From assembly GCF_027158005.1 (NCBI RefSeq), contig NZ_JAPVLQ010000004.1:1-64000 (forward strand): DNA of 64,000 bases. The letters run 5' to 3'. The notes under the pieces are model-generated. The model saw only the letters and a program-made list of their open reading frames with translations. It did no database searches and was not told where the DNA came from. Position numbers and translations under genes: made by a program. Numbering within the stretch: position 1 is the stretch's first letter; every line of letters starts with the position of its first letter. Below are positions 37,368-47,361 of the stretch, one piece after another. Source of the DNA: Rhodococcus sp. H36-A4. Its GTDB lineage: Bacteria > Actinomycetota > Actinomycetes > Mycobacteriales > Mycobacteriaceae.

Positions 37368-39530
37368 TTACTTCAGACCCGCTGCGTCCATCCCGCGTAA
37401 TTCCTTCTTCAGGTCCTGAATTTCGTCGCGCAGCCTGCCTGCAAGCTCGAACTGCAACTCGCGGGCCGCATTCATCATCTGGTCGGTGAGGTTCTTCACC
37501 AGGGCTGCCAGCTCGGCCCGCGGCATCGACTTGACGTCCTGCCCCTCGTATACGCCGGAACTGACGGCGCGCCCCTTCTCGCCTTGGGCCCGACGACCCC
37601 GACTCGAATTACGCCCGGAACCACCCACTTCCACCGACTCGTCGGTGTCGTCGGCCTCCTCGTACACCTGATCGAGGATGTCCGCGATCTTCTTTCGAAG
37701 TGGTTGCGGATCGACGCCCTTTTCCTTGTTGTATGCCACCTGCTTCTCGCGGCGACGATCGGTTTCCTCGATGGCGTACTTCATCGAATCCGTCATCTTG
37801 TCCGCGTACATGTGAACCTCGCCGGACACATTACGAGCCGCGCGGCCAATTGTCTGAATCAAACTGGTGCCGCTACGGAGGAAGCCTTCCTTGTCCGCGT
37901 CGAGAATCGAAACGAGTGACACCTCCGGCAGATCGAGCCCCTCACGTAGGAGGTTGATACCGACCAGAACGTCGTACTCCCCGAGCCGCAGTTGGCGTAG
38001 CAACTCCACTCTTCGCAGAGTGTCGATGTCGGAGTGAAGGTATCGGACTCTGATGCCGAGCTCGAGCAAATAGTCAGTGAGGTCCTCGGACATCTTCTTC
38101 GTCAGTGTGGTGACCAAGATGCGCTCGTTCTTGTCTGCACGAATGCGAATCTCGTGAACGAGATCGTCGATCTGACCCTTGGTCGGCTTGACGACCACCG
38201 CGGGATCGATGAGCCCGGTGGGACGAATGACCTGTTCGACGAATTCTCCACCGGTCTGCCCCAGTTCGTACTTGCCCGGCGTCGCCGACAGATACACGGT
38301 TTGCCCGATCCGCTGAGTGAATTCTTCCCACGTCAATGGCCGGTTGTCCGTCGCCGACGGTAACCGGAAACCGAATTCGACCAGGTTGCGTTTGCGGGAC
38401 ATATCGCCCTCGTACATCGCACCGATCTGGGGAACGGTCACATGGGATTCGTCGATCACCATGAGAAAATCCTCGGGAAAATAGTCGATGAGCGTCGCGG
38501 GCGCTGTGCCTGGGCCTCTGCCGTCGATGTGCCGTGAATAGTTCTCGATACCGGAACAGAAACCAACCTGTTTGATCATCTCGAGGTCGTACTGAGTGCG
38601 CATGCGCAGTCGCTGAGCTTCGAGCAGCTTGCCCTTGCCCTCCAGCTCGGCGAGCCGATCCTCGAGTTCCGCCTCGATGTTCTTGACTGCCTTCTCCATA
38701 CGCTCCGGGCCTGCAACGTAGTGCGTGGCAGGGAAGATCCGGACGGAGTCCACCTGACGGACGACATCACCGGTCAAAGGGTGCAGGTAGTACAGCGCCT
38801 CGATCTCGTCTCCGAAGAACTCGATCCGAATCGCCAATTCCTCGTACGAGGGAATGATCTCGACCGTGTCACCTCGAACCCGGAACGAACCACGAGTGAA
38901 GGCCATGTCGTTGCGGGTGTACTGCACATCCACCAGAAGCCTCAACAGAGCATCGCGCGGAACTTCGACACCTACCTGCAGCTCGATGGACCGATCTACG
39001 TAAGACTGCGGAGTGCCCAGACCGTAGATACAGGAAACCGACGCGACAACCACGACGTCGCGCCGCGAGAGCAAGCTGGCCGTGGCAGAGTGCCGCAAGC
39101 GCTCGACGTCGTCGTTCACCGAGGAATCCTTCTCGATGTAGGTATCCGTCTGAGCGATGTACGCCTCGGGTTGGTAGTAGTCGTAGTACGACACGAAATA
39201 CTCGACCGAGTTGTTGGGAAGCATGTCTCGTAGCTCGTTGGCGAGCTGTGCGGCCAAGGTTTTGTTCGGGGCCATCACCAACGTGGGGCGTTGCAGCTTC
39301 TCGATGAGCCACGCCGTCGTTGCAGACTTACCGGTACCGGTGGCACCGAGCAACACGATGTCCTTCTCGTCGGCCCTGATCCGGCGCTCGAGCTCGGCAA
39401 TGGCGGCCGGCTGGTCTCCAGCCGGCTCGTACTCACTGACGACCTCGAATGCGGGCCCCGTGCGTTCGATGTCTCCGACGGGGCGGAAGTCCGAGTGAGC
39501 CACCACGGGATGTTCGGATGCAAAGGCCAT
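37368..39530 (-). CDS. uvrB: Excinuclease ABC subunit B
   Basis: DNA damage-verification helicase-like subunit, 720 residues. Walker [19 protein letters not shown] is near residue 60, and the beta-hairpin [10 protein letters not shown] near 118. DEAD-box-like VIDESHVT and motif VI IGRAARN are present. A C-terminal UVR domain ([24 protein letters not shown]) binds UvrC. The start is ATG 39530, and a 91-bp gap separates it from the divergent DUF402 gene. Confidence 0.98.
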   Translation of the reverse strand: MAFASEHPVVAHSDFRPVGDIERTGPAFEVVSEYEPAGDQPAAIAELERRIRADEKDIVLLGATGTGKSATTAWLIEKLQRPTLVMAPNKTLAAQLANELRDMLPNNSVEYFVSYYDYYQPEAYIAQTDTYIEKDSSVNDDVERLRHSATASLLSRRDVVVVASVSCIYGLGTPQSYVDRSIELQVGVEVPRDALLRLLVDVQYTRNDMAFTRGSFRVRGDTVEIIPSYEELAIRIEFFGDEIEALYYLHPLTGDVVRQVDSVRIFPATHYVAGPERMEKAVKNIEAELEDRLAELEGKGKLLEAQRLRMRTQYDLEMIKQVGFCSGIENYSRHIDGRGPGTAPATLIDYFPEDFLMVIDESHVTVPQIGAMYEGDMSRKRNLVEFGFRLPSATDNRPLTWEEFTQRIGQTVYLSATPGKYELGQTGGEFVEQVIRPTGLIDPAVVVKPTKGQIDDLVHEIRIRADKNERILVTTLTKKMSEDLTDYLLELGIRVRYLHSDIDTLRRVELLRQLRLGEYDVLVGINLLREGLDLPEVSLVSILDADKEGFLRSGTSLIQTIGRAARNVSGEVHMYADKMTDSMKYAIEETDRRREKQVAYNKEKGVDPQPLRKKIADILDQVYEEADDTDESVEVGGSGRNSSRGRRAQGEKGRAVSSGVYEGQDVKSMPRAELAALVKNLTDQMMNAARELQFELAGRLRDEIQDLKKELRGMDAAGLK

Positions 39531-39607
39531 GCCTTACAGGTTAGACGCGACCACTGACACGTTCGAGGCGATGTTGCGTTCGACCGTGCAGATTCGAACC
39601 GACCGGG

Positions 39608-39613
39608 TAACTT
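39608..39613 (+). promoter_or_regulatory. -10 element, leaderless start of the DUF402 gene
   Basis: TAACTT lies 8 bp before the ATG at 39622 and supports that start. Confidence 0.45.
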
Positions 39614-39621
39614 GGTCAGTC

Positions 39622-40170
39622 ATGGACGGACACGCCGCAGAGGCTACTCGAGTGCACGTGCACGCTCCCAAAGTCGAATACTTCGACCTCGACGCGTCGA
39701 CGAACACCGACCCCAAGGGCTTCGTTCGCCCCGTTGACGAGTACCGGGCCGAGCCTTGGGGTCTGTACATGGCCAGGCCGTCCGACCATCCCCAGTTCGA
39801 CTATCTGCAGTCCTGGTTGCTCCCGAGCCTCGGAATACGTGCATCGATATTTCACTACCTACCGGGTCACCGACGTGATCAAAATTACTATGTCGACATC
39901 GGTGAATTCGTCGCTGCGCCGCACATCTGGACGTCGACCGACCATTACCTCGACATCACGGTGAGAACCGGGCGCGGATTCGACCTCCTCGACGCGGACG
40001 AACTCTTGCAGGCACGCGTGGAGCATCACCTCGACGCGGAAACGGCTGAGCTTGCGATGCACCGTGCCGTGACGGCCATCGATGGACTTGCTCGGTTCGA
40101 CTACGACCTGGACGCGTGGTTGGCATCGATCGGGATGCCGACCGCGTGGCGCCCGCAAGCTGCCCGTTAG
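39622..40170 (+). CDS. DUF402 domain protein
   Basis: 182 residues. The C-terminal half matches the DUF402 family: DQNYYVDIG, YLDITVRTGRGFDLLDADEL, then a helical AELAMHRAVTAIDGLARFD. Characterised DUF402 proteins are metal-dependent nucleoside di- or triphosphate (FomD-like) phosphohydrolases, so a nucleotide hydrolase activity is possible here but not shown. It ends in a 4-bp convergent overlap with coaE and corresponds in position to Rv1632c of M. tuberculosis. Confidence 0.82.
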   Translation: MDGHAAEATRVHVHAPKVEYFDLDASTNTDPKGFVRPVDEYRAEPWGLYMARPSDHPQFDYLQSWLLPSLGIRASIFHYLPGHRRDQNYYVDIGEFVAAPHIWTSTDHYLDITVRTGRGFDLLDADELLQARVEHHLDAETAELAMHRAVTAIDGLARFDYDLDAWLASIGMPTAWRPQAAR

Positions 40171-41384
40171 GCCTGCCAACCGGTTTTTTCGGCCCATTCC
40201 CACGCACGAACGTAGGCGCGATCGAACCATGGCGCCTTCGAATCCGTGTACGCGGTGACAGCTTCCTGATCGTCGGCAATCCCCTCGGCGGCTGCGGCTG
40301 CTCTTCTCTTGATATCGAGGTATTCGGCAGCGGCCGCAGAATCAGCGCGGAGCCAATCGCGAAATACGAGCGCGAACTGCTGAGCCGGCCAGCCGTCGAC
40401 CCTGATGTAGATGTTGGCCGTTCGGCCCGGATCGGCAGCTCCATGAAATCGCATGCCCCACACCGCAGGATCTGCTTCTCCCCCGATGCCGTACGCGGGC
40501 TTTGGATCGTCCGATTCGATGTGCTGGATGCGAGGAAAGCCGATCCGGTGCAACGGTTCTGTCAGCGAGTCGGCGATACCCAGGCTGGTGACCGTGATCT
40601 GGATGTCGATGGTGTCGACTGCTTCCATATCGGCAACAGCTGTCGATCCGATGTGATCGATTCTTACGGCTGCACTTCCACAGGCGACAGCAATGCGGGC
40701 CAACAACCTTCCTGCCTGGTCCGCCCATGTTGGATCCGATGCCGCGAGGGTCGGATGGGTAGTAACGACGGTGCCCTCACTGATGTTGCGTTCGAACGGT
40801 ACGAGCCGGTCGAACCACAGGCGGCGCGCCACATCTTCGATGTCACCGGGCGCACCACTGTTGTCTATCCATACGTCGGCCGCGGCACGTCGTGCATCAT
40901 CGGTCGCCTGGGCCGCGATTCGTGCCCGGACGTCCTGCTCGAGCATCTTCCGTTGCCCGACCAAACGATTCACACGCTCTTCCGAGTCGACGTAGACCAC
41001 AGCAACGAGATGGAACAGCGCACCCATCTTGCCCTCGACCAACAGCGGAATGTCCTGAACGATCACTGCGTCCTCGGGTGCACCCTCGACGAGTTCGGAG
41101 GTTCGCTGCCCCACCAGAGGGTGGACGATCGCATTCAGTTTCCCTCGCGATTCGTCGTCGCGAAATGCCTTGGCCGCGAGTGCAGCACGGTCGAGTGATC
41201 CGTCCGGCCCGAGAATGTCCTCGCCGAAGGTGTCGACGAGTTGCGCCAGGCCCTCAGTCCCTGGCTCGACTACTTCTCTCGCGATCACGTCGGCGTCTAC
41301 CAAAACACCACCGAGCCCGGCGAGAATCTTCGACACTGTGGACTTCCCTGCTCCGATGCCTCCGGTGAGGCCGAGTCTCAACAT
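40167..41384 (-). CDS. coaE: Dephospho-CoA kinase with C-terminal GrpB domain
   Basis: Last step of CoA synthesis, phosphorylating dephospho-CoA. 405 residues from ATG 41384. The CoaE domain occupies about 1-200 with P-loop GLTGGIGAGKST near the N terminus and VYVDSEERVNRLVGQRKM (lid). Residues about 215-400 form a GrpB/UPF0157 nucleotidyltransferase-like domain (VRIDHIGSTAVADMEAVDTIDIQI). This two-domain form is typical of mycobacteria and relatives; the GrpB part lacks an assigned reaction. An upstream open frame adds only unlikely residues. Confidence 0.95.
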   Translation of the reverse strand: MLRLGLTGGIGAGKSTVSKILAGLGGVLVDADVIAREVVEPGTEGLAQLVDTFGEDILGPDGSLDRAALAAKAFRDDESRGKLNAIVHPLVGQRTSELVEGAPEDAVIVQDIPLLVEGKMGALFHLVAVVYVDSEERVNRLVGQRKMLEQDVRARIAAQATDDARRAAADVWIDNSGAPGDIEDVARRLWFDRLVPFERNISEGTVVTTHPTLAASDPTWADQAGRLLARIAVACGSAAVRIDHIGSTAVADMEAVDTIDIQITVTSLGIADSLTEPLHRIGFPRIQHIESDDPKPAYGIGGEADPAVWGMRFHGAADPGRTANIYIRVDGWPAQQFALVFRDWLRADSAAAAEYLDIKRRAAAAAEGIADDQEAVTAYTDSKAPWFDRAYVRAWEWAEKTGWQA

Positions 41385-41749
41385 GGTGTCCAGTCTGTCA
41401 CCGAACACGCCGAAGCACACCAGCCCCAAATGCACCAGCTTTACCGTCATGTCCGTTATCTTCGACGTGCGAGATAAATATCTGCCGACCCACTGCTAGC
41501 GAAAAGGACCCTTCGATGCGAAGCAATCAGATCCACCAGGGTCGGCACCGTCTCGGCACGGACTTGGGTGTTCACTGCGTGCTCATTCCCGAGATTGCCC
41601 TGGCGTTGGCTGATCATCGGCGAAACTGGTTCACCACGTTGCTGAGCCCTGCTCGACACAGCTTCGCCACCATGCGCAAGCGGACGTCCACCGTCGGTCA
41701 GTGGAGTCCCGCCGTCGCAGGCTGAGCCAGACCCCATCGAATTCGAAAA

Positions 41750-41786
41750 TGGGCCCGAATCCACCCGGATCGGGTCTATTTTTGCG
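41750..41786. terminator. Terminator-like hairpin with T-rich tail
   Basis: GGCCCGA pairs with TCGGGTC around an 11-nt loop. TATTTTT follows on the plus strand and CATTTTCG on the minus strand, so it could act in both directions. Confidence 0.5.
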
Positions 41787-41835
41787 TGCGCATACCGGGT
41801 CCCGATGTAACTCGACCCGCGCCATCAACGAAGAA

Positions 41836-41868
41836 ATGCCCCGGCTCTGAAGTACAGAACCGGGGCAT
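41836..41868. terminator. rpsA terminator
   Basis: ATGCCCCGGCTCTG pairs with CAGAACCGGGGCAT (one G-T or mismatch) around a 5-nt loop, 32 bp after the rpsA stop. On the minus strand it is followed by TTCTT. Confidence 0.75.
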
Positions 41869-41900
41869 ACTCTCACACCCTTACGGGTGGACTACTTTTA

Positions 41901-43379
41901 TCAGGCGTTGCCAGACAGCTTCTCGCGCAGCGCAGCAAGCTGTGCGTCGCTGGCAAGCGATCCACCGGTCGAAGCCGGAGCCGATGCTGCGGGAGCATCG
42001 CCTTCTGCTTCGGCAGGGGCCTGGCCCGACTCCGAGGAGTAGTTGGTGTTGGCAGCCTCGGCAGCTTCGTCCTTGGCTGTCTTCTCCATCTGAGCGGTGT
42101 GCATCTTGTGACGACGCTCAGCCTCGGCGTAGCGGCCTTCCCACTCTTCACGCTGCTTCTCGTAACCTTCGAGCCATTCGTTGGTCTCGGAGTCGAAGCC
42201 TTCGGGGAAGATGTAGTTGCCACCCTCGTCGTACGAGTCGGCCATGCCGTACTTGGACGGATCGAACTCTTCTGCGTAGTCCTCGTTGGCCTGCTTGAGG
42301 CTCAACGAGATCCGACGACGCTCGAGATCGATGTCGATGACCTTGACGAGTGCGTCGTCGCCGACACCCACGACCTGGTCCGGAACCTCCACGTGGCGCT
42401 CGGCCAACTCGGAGATGTGCACGAGACCCTCGATGCCCTCTTCGACGCGAACGAACGCACCGAACGGAACGAGCTTGGTGACCTTACCGGGAACGATCTG
42501 ACCGATCGCGTGTGTGCGAGCGAACTGGCGCCACGGATCTTCCTGAGTCGCCTTGAGCGAGAGAGAAACGCGCTCGCGGTCCAGGTCGACGTCGAGAACC
42601 TCGACGGTGACCTCGGTGCCGACCTCGACAACCTCGGACGGGTGATCGATGTGCTTCCAGGAAAGCTCGGACACGTGCACGAGTCCGTCGACGCCGCCCA
42701 GGTCCACGAATGCACCGAAGTTGACGATCGAGGAGACGACGCCCTTGCGGACCTGCCCCTTCTGGAGCTGGTGCAGGAACTCGCTGCGAACCTCGGACTG
42801 AGTCTGCTCGAGCCATGCGCGGCGCGACAGGACCACGTTGTTGCGGTTCTTGTCGAGCTCGATGATCTTGGCCTCGATCTCCTTGCCGACGTACGGCTGG
42901 AGGTCGCGGACACGACGCATCTCGACGAGCGAGGCGGGAAGGAAGCCACGGAGACCGATGTCGAGGATGAGTCCACCCTTGACGACCTCGATGACGGTGC
43001 CCTTGACGGCCTCGTCCTTCTCCTTGAGCTCTTCGATCGTGCCCCAAGCGCGCTCGTACTGAGCTCGCTTCTTGGACAGGATCAAACGGCCTTCCTTGTC
43101 CTCCTTGGTGAGAACGAGTGCTTCGATCGCATCTCCCACGGAGACGACCTCGTTGGGGTCGACGTCGTGCTTGATGGAGAGCTCACGGGAAGGAATGACA
43201 CCTTCGGTTTTGTAACCGATGTCGAGCAGAACCTCGTCACGATCGACCTTGACGATGGTGCCTTCGACAATGTCACCATCGTTGAAGTACTTGATCGTGG
43301 CGTCGATCGCCGCGAGGAAATCCTCTGCGGAGCCGATATCGTTTACGGCCACCTGCGGTGAGGTTGTAGTTGAGGGCAT
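41901..43379 (-). CDS. rpsA: 30S ribosomal protein S1
   Basis: 492 residues with four S1 RNA-binding repeats, the actinobacterial form; the longer six-repeat form occurs in proteobacteria. Repeats begin near GDIVEGTIVKVDRDEVLLDI, then GTVIEVVKGGLILDIGLRGF, RKGVVSSIVNFGAFVDLGGV and PGKVTKLVPFGAFVRVEEGI. The C-terminal tail is Ala/Pro/Glu-rich and likely disordered. The start is ATG 43379, with a long untranslated region upstream. Confidence 0.98.
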   Translation of the reverse strand: MPSTTTSPQVAVNDIGSAEDFLAAIDATIKYFNDGDIVEGTIVKVDRDEVLLDIGYKTEGVIPSRELSIKHDVDPNEVVSVGDAIEALVLTKEDKEGRLILSKKRAQYERAWGTIEELKEKDEAVKGTVIEVVKGGLILDIGLRGFLPASLVEMRRVRDLQPYVGKEIEAKIIELDKNRNNVVLSRRAWLEQTQSEVRSEFLHQLQKGQVRKGVVSSIVNFGAFVDLGGVDGLVHVSELSWKHIDHPSEVVEVGTEVTVEVLDVDLDRERVSLSLKATQEDPWRQFARTHAIGQIVPGKVTKLVPFGAFVRVEEGIEGLVHISELAERHVEVPDQVVGVGDDALVKVIDIDLERRRISLSLKQANEDYAEEFDPSKYGMADSYDEGGNYIFPEGFDSETNEWLEGYEKQREEWEGRYAEAERRHKMHTAQMEKTAKDEAAEAANTNYSSESGQAPAEAEGDAPAASAPASTGGSLASDAQLAALREKLSGNA

Positions 43380-43647
43380 GTGTTGAGTTGCTCCGGACGG
43401 GTTGGGTATCGGTTGATGGATGTTCGGTCGGACTGTGAAACGAGTGTTGGAACAAGTGCTGAACTGTGGATCCAGTCAGTGGAACAAACGGCAGACAAGA
43501 ATGTTCCCGAAAAGGTTCTGCAGAACCGCTGCACCCGGCATTGTTTTCGAGTCCGAGAATCGGACGCTCGAACAGCGCTGGCCCGCAGCATGTACACACT
43601 CGCGTCCAACAGGGTACGCGAGATGATCACACTGCGGCAAACCCGAC

Positions 43648-43653
43648 TAACGT
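43648..43653 (+). promoter_or_regulatory. -10 element, leaderless start of the methyltransferase gene
   Basis: TAACGT lies 7 bp before the ATG at 43661. This favours that start over an open frame reaching about 200 bp further upstream. Confidence 0.5.
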
Positions 43654-43660
43654 GTCGTCG

Positions 43661-44518
43661 ATGAACGATAGTTCGCTCCCTCCAAACACCCCACCGGCGG
43701 AACCACAGTTACCGATTCACCCTGGTCGCGGAAGGCTCAGCTCCCAGGCCAGCGATCGAGCAAGCCGCTCGTGGTGGGATTCGGATGCGGACGAGTATCA
43801 CCGCACGCACGGCGAGTTCCTCGGTGTCGGAACCGAGCAGGGCGAATTCGTCTGGTGCCCGGAAGGACTACACGAGGGCGACGTCCACCTCCTCGGTGAG
43901 ATATCCGGCAAGCGCATCCTCGAGGTGGGCTGCGGATCAGCGCCGTGCGCCCGCTGGCTTGCCGCGCACGGCGCACATGCCGTCGGTCTCGACATCTCCG
44001 CGGGAATGCTTGCTCGGGGACTCGACGCGATGGCCGCCGGGGGCACATCTGTGCCGCTGATCCAGGCGAGCGCAGAGTCTTTACCCTTCGCGGACGAAAG
44101 TTTCGACATTGCCTGCTCTGCGTTCGGGGCGGTGCCCTTCGTCGCCGACTCAGCGAACGTGATGGCCGAGGTCGCGCGAATCCTCGCACCGGGTGGAATC
44201 TGGGTATTCGCCGTGAACCACCCGATGCGATGGATCTTTCCGGATGACCCGGGGGAAGCCGGGTTGACCGCATCCATCCCGTACTTCGACCGAACGCCGT
44301 ATGTCGAGTTCGACAGCGAGGGCACACCAACGTACGTCGAGCACCACCGCACGATCGGCGATCGAGTCCGCGAGATCGTCGCAGCAGGCCTCGAAGTGCG
44401 CGACATCATCGAACCCGACTGGCCCGAATGGCTCGATCAGGAGTGGGGACAGTGGAGTCCGCTCCGTGGACAACTTTTTCCGGGCACCGCTATCTTCAGC
44501 TGCAGGAAGCCCGACTAG
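43661..44518 (+). CDS. Class I SAM-dependent methyltransferase
   Basis: 285 residues. The SAM-binding motif [20 protein letters not shown] is near residue 87. The acidic residue of motif II is in AVGLDIS, motif III in [17 protein letters not shown], and the post-motif in [20 protein letters not shown]. It belongs to the Methyltransf_11/25-like group; substrate unknown. The N-terminal [17 protein letters not shown] is a conserved actinobacterial lead. Its stop overlaps the end of the convergent amino-acid ABC ATPase gene by CTAG. Confidence 0.9.
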   Translation: MNDSSLPPNTPPAEPQLPIHPGRGRLSSQASDRASRSWWDSDADEYHRTHGEFLGVGTEQGEFVWCPEGLHEGDVHLLGEISGKRILEVGCGSAPCARWLAAHGAHAVGLDISAGMLARGLDAMAAGGTSVPLIQASAESLPFADESFDIACSAFGAVPFVADSANVMAEVARILAPGGIWVFAVNHPMRWIFPDDPGEAGLTASIPYFDRTPYVEFDSEGTPTYVEHHRTIGDRVREIVAAGLEVRDIIEPDWPEWLDQEWGQWSPLRGQLFPGTAIFSCRKPD

Positions 44519-45276
44519 AGCAGCTTGGACAGAAACAGCTTGGTGCGATCGTGTTGCGGGTTCGCGAGCAGCGACCGCGGTTCCCCGGTTTCCACGACCA
44601 CTCCGGCGTCCATGAAGACGAGCTGATCTGCGACTTCCCGTGCGAAACCCATCTCGTGGGTGACGACGATCATCGTCATACCGTCCTTGGCGAGTTGCTT
44701 CATCACACCGAGGACCTCGCCGACCAGTTCGGGATCGAGGGCTGAGGTCGGCTCGTCGAACAGCATCAGCTTCGGATCCATGGCGAGGGCCCGCGCAATG
44801 GCAACGCGCTGCTGTTGGCCACCGGAGAGCTGAGCCGGATACGCGCCCGACTTCTCACTGAGCCCGACCCGGTCCAAGAGCTCCATTGCCCGTGCGGTCG
44901 CGTCCTTCTTCTTGATCTTCTTGACCTGAGTCGGAGCTTCGATGATGTTTTCGAGCGCCGTTCGATGCGGAAACAAATTGAAATGCTGGAAGACCATACC
45001 GATGTCGCTGCGCTGTTTGGCGGCCTTCTTCGGATGGAGTTCGTAGAGCTTGCCGTTCTTCTCCTCGTACCCGACCAGTTCGTCGTCCACGTAGAGGCGG
45101 CCTGCATTGACCTGCTCGAGGTGATTGATGCACCGCAGAAATGTCGACTTTCCCGAACCCGAAGGCCCCACCATGCACAGGACCTGGCCCTTGTCGATTT
45201 CGAGCGAGATCCCGTTGAGAACCCGTAGCGCACCGAAGCTCTTGCACACCTGGTCGGCCTTGACCATGGGACTCAC
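44515..45276 (-). CDS. Polar amino-acid ABC importer ATP-binding protein
   Basis: 253 residues, GlnQ/HisP type. Walker [16 protein letters not shown] (about residue 37), Q-loop [13 protein letters not shown], signature [15 protein letters not shown], Walker [15 protein letters not shown] and [13 protein letters not shown] are present. It energises the permease encoded just upstream. The GTG at 45276 overlaps the permease stop (GTGA); ATG 45267 is an alternative. Confidence 0.95.
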   Translation of the reverse strand: MSPMVKADQVCKSFGALRVLNGISLEIDKGQVLCMVGPSGSGKSTFLRCINHLEQVNAGRLYVDDELVGYEEKNGKLYELHPKKAAKQRSDIGMVFQHFNLFPHRTALENIIEAPTQVKKIKKKDATARAMELLDRVGLSEKSGAYPAQLSGGQQQRVAIARALAMDPKLMLFDEPTSALDPELVGEVLGVMKQLAKDGMTMIVVTHEMGFAREVADQLVFMDAGVVVETGEPRSLLANPQHDRTKLFLSKLL

Positions 45277-46241
45277 ATCGCACCACCCTCGGAGGAACGC
45301 GGCGCCATCAGCGGCTTGCCGCCTTGGGCATCAGCGAGAGCCTGCAGTTGACGATTCGTCAAGGTTCGCGACACGCCCTTCGAATAGTGACGCTCGAGAT
45401 AATACTGACCGACCATCAGAATGCTGGTCATCAGCAAGTACCACGTCGACGCGACTAGGAGCAGAGGGACTGGTTCGAAGTTCACGCCCGAGATGTCACG
45501 CGCCCGCCCGTACAGTTCACCGGTGAACGGAATAGCGATAACCAGCGATGTGGTCTTGAGCATGCTGATGACCTCGTTACCGGTCGGCGGAATGATCACG
45601 CGCATAGCCTGCGGTAAGACCGTCCGACGCATGGTTTGGGACCACGTCATGCCGAGCGCCTTCGACGCTTCGAACTGGCCCTCGCCCACCGAATTGATGC
45701 CCGCCCGTACGATTTCTGCCATATAGGCGGCCTCGTTCAACGCAAGGCCGATCACTGCGAACCAAAATGCGGAATACAGCGACTGGAGGTTGAATTCGGC
45801 AACCTGAACGGTGAACGGGATGCCCAGAGCGACGTTCTTGTAGATGACCGGCACCAGGCCCCAGAAGGTGAGCTGAACGTAGATCGGCGTTCCGCGGAAG
45901 ATCCACAGGTAGATCCATGCAGCACTTCGGAGAACCGGGTTGGGAGACAACCGCATCACAGCGATCACGACGCCCAGGACTACAGCGATCACCATCGAAT
46001 AAACCAGCAATTGAACTGTGATCCACACACCGTTGCCGATCCTGCTATCGAACAGGTAGCGACCGTAGGTACCCCAGCTATACGCGGAGTTGGTCGCGGC
46101 GCCGTACACAAAGAGCCCGAACAAAACGATGACGATGATCGCGGCGACCCATCGTCCCGGGTGGCGCAGCGGAATCGCCTTGATCGGCGTCGGTTCCCTG
46201 CTCAGTACGATCGGTGAGCCGGACGAGGCCGAGTCAGTCAC
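45273..46241 (-). CDS. Polar amino-acid ABC importer permease
   Basis: 322 residues from GTG 46241, which has AAAGGA about 6 bp upstream. A longer open frame overlaps the binding-protein gene and is not used. After a 45-residue lead there is a membrane segment ([20 protein letters not shown]), then the HisM/GlnP-like core with [14 protein letters not shown]. The coupling motif is [28 protein letters not shown]. Confidence 0.93.
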   Translation of the reverse strand: MTDSASSGSPIVLSREPTPIKAIPLRHPGRWVAAIIVIVLFGLFVYGAATNSAYSWGTYGRYLFDSRIGNGVWITVQLLVYSMVIAVVLGVVIAVMRLSPNPVLRSAAWIYLWIFRGTPIYVQLTFWGLVPVIYKNVALGIPFTVQVAEFNLQSLYSAFWFAVIGLALNEAAYMAEIVRAGINSVGEGQFEASKALGMTWSQTMRRTVLPQAMRVIIPPTGNEVISMLKTTSLVIAIPFTGELYGRARDISGVNFEPVPLLLVASTWYLLMTSILMVGQYYLERHYSKGVSRTLTNRQLQALADAQGGKPLMAPRSSEGGAM

Positions 46242-46281
46242 ACGAAGTCCTTTCGACAAGACAGTGAAGCCACGTTGTGCG

Positions 46282-47196
46282 TCAGTTGACTGCGCCGTTG
46301 ATCTGCGCCGTTTCCAATACGCCTGCTTCGACGCCCCAATTCTCGGCAATCGTCTGATACTGACCATTGTCGATGAGGTACTGGACTGCCTGCTGCAGCG
46401 AAGCGGCAAGCGGTGAACCCTTGGCAACCGGGTAACCGTACGGAGCGGAGTCGAAGACCTCACCTGCAGCTTCGAGCTTGTCACCGGTCTGCTTGATTGC
46501 GTAGGCGGTTACAGGCGAGTCCGCGGACATGGCGTCGACACGGCCCAGCACAAGTGCGTTGACTGCGTCGTCCTGGCTGTCGAACTTCAGAATGTCGATG
46601 GCGGGCTTCCCCGCTGCCACGCACGCTTCGCTCTTGGCCGGAACTTCTTCTTGGTCCTGAATCGTCGTCGTCTGGACTGCCACCTTGAGACCGCACGCGT
46701 CGGTGGGGTCGACCTTGCCGCCCGCTTGCTGCGCCCACTGAGTGCCGGCGTTGAAGTACGTCGTGAAGTCGACGGAGTTTTCACGTTCCTTGGTGTCGGT
46801 GAACGACGACATACCCAAGTCGTAGGTTCCGGCCTGCACCGACGGAATGATCCGATCGAAGTCGGCCTCCTCGTACTGGGCGGTTACTCCCAGAACACCT
46901 GCGACGGCATCCATCAGGTCGACATCGAATCCGATGATCTTGCCGGAGGCGTCCTTGAACTCGTTAGGCGAGTAAGGAACGTTGACGCCGACGACCAACT
47001 TGCCGGAGTCCTGGTTCTTCTGCGGGAGCGTCGCGGCAACTTCGGCCACCTCACTGATCTCCACCGCTGTCTTCTCGTCGGCGGCCGGAGCGCCTCCGTC
47101 CTCGGTGTTCTGAGCGCATGCCGTCAGCAGAAGGGCCCCGGCACCACTGAGCGCCAGAATGATTCGCGCGGGCCTCGAATACGAGCGTGCAAACAA
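46282..47196 (-). CDS. Amino-acid ABC importer substrate-binding lipoprotein
   Basis: 304 residues. The TTG start (47196) has GGAGG about 8 bp upstream. The lipobox LLTAC gives a Cys anchor near residue 27. The SBP_bac_3 fold signature GKLVVGVNVPYSPNEFKDASG is followed by IGFDVDLMDAVAGVLG. The C-terminal GYPVAKGSPLAASLQQAVQYL is typical of glutamate/glutamine- or basic-amino-acid-binding members. The ligand cannot be fixed from sequence. It is first in a three-gene operon. Confidence 0.94.
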   Translation of the reverse strand: MFARSYSRPARIILALSGAGALLLTACAQNTEDGGAPAADEKTAVEISEVAEVAATLPQKNQDSGKLVVGVNVPYSPNEFKDASGKIIGFDVDLMDAVAGVLGVTAQYEEADFDRIIPSVQAGTYDLGMSSFTDTKERENSVDFTTYFNAGTQWAQQAGGKVDPTDACGLKVAVQTTTIQDQEEVPAKSEACVAAGKPAIDILKFDSQDDAVNALVLGRVDAMSADSPVTAYAIKQTGDKLEAAGEVFDSAPYGYPVAKGSPLAASLQQAVQYLIDNGQYQTIAENWGVEAGVLETAQINGAVN

Positions 47197-47361
47197 GAGA
47201 ATGCCTCCAGAAATCGAAACAGGACATCGCGGCGTGCGATGTTGCCAGAGATACGAACTTAGACGACAGCTGTCACCTATGTAGTGCAGGTAATCGAACA
47301 GTAACGCGGGGGTCGAGCGTACGGCGTCGTTTCCGTTCGGCCATATTCTCTTGTGCGTCGC

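Larger units (their letters stand above)
41385..41900. other. Intergenic region with hairpins and one doubtful small frame
   Basis: 516 bp between the coaE start and the rpsA stop. A 69-codon frame on the plus strand (ATG 41516 to TGA 41725) has a modest purine-rich AAAAGGA upstream. It is followed by a terminator-like hairpin, but the product resembles nothing I recognise and I do not call it a gene. Three hairpins occupy 41750-41868. Confidence 0.4.

Noticed and set aside
39531..39621. SOS box before uvrB (CGAAC-GCAA-CATCG)
   Set aside because: Only three of five bases of the second half match; too weak to call.
41516..41725. 69-codon frame between coaE and rpsA
   Set aside because: No family resemblance and a weak ribosome-binding site; the downstream hairpin is the only support.
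42099..43361. Open frame antisense to rpsA
   Set aside because: Regular S1 repeats on the sense strand explain the repetitive antisense product.
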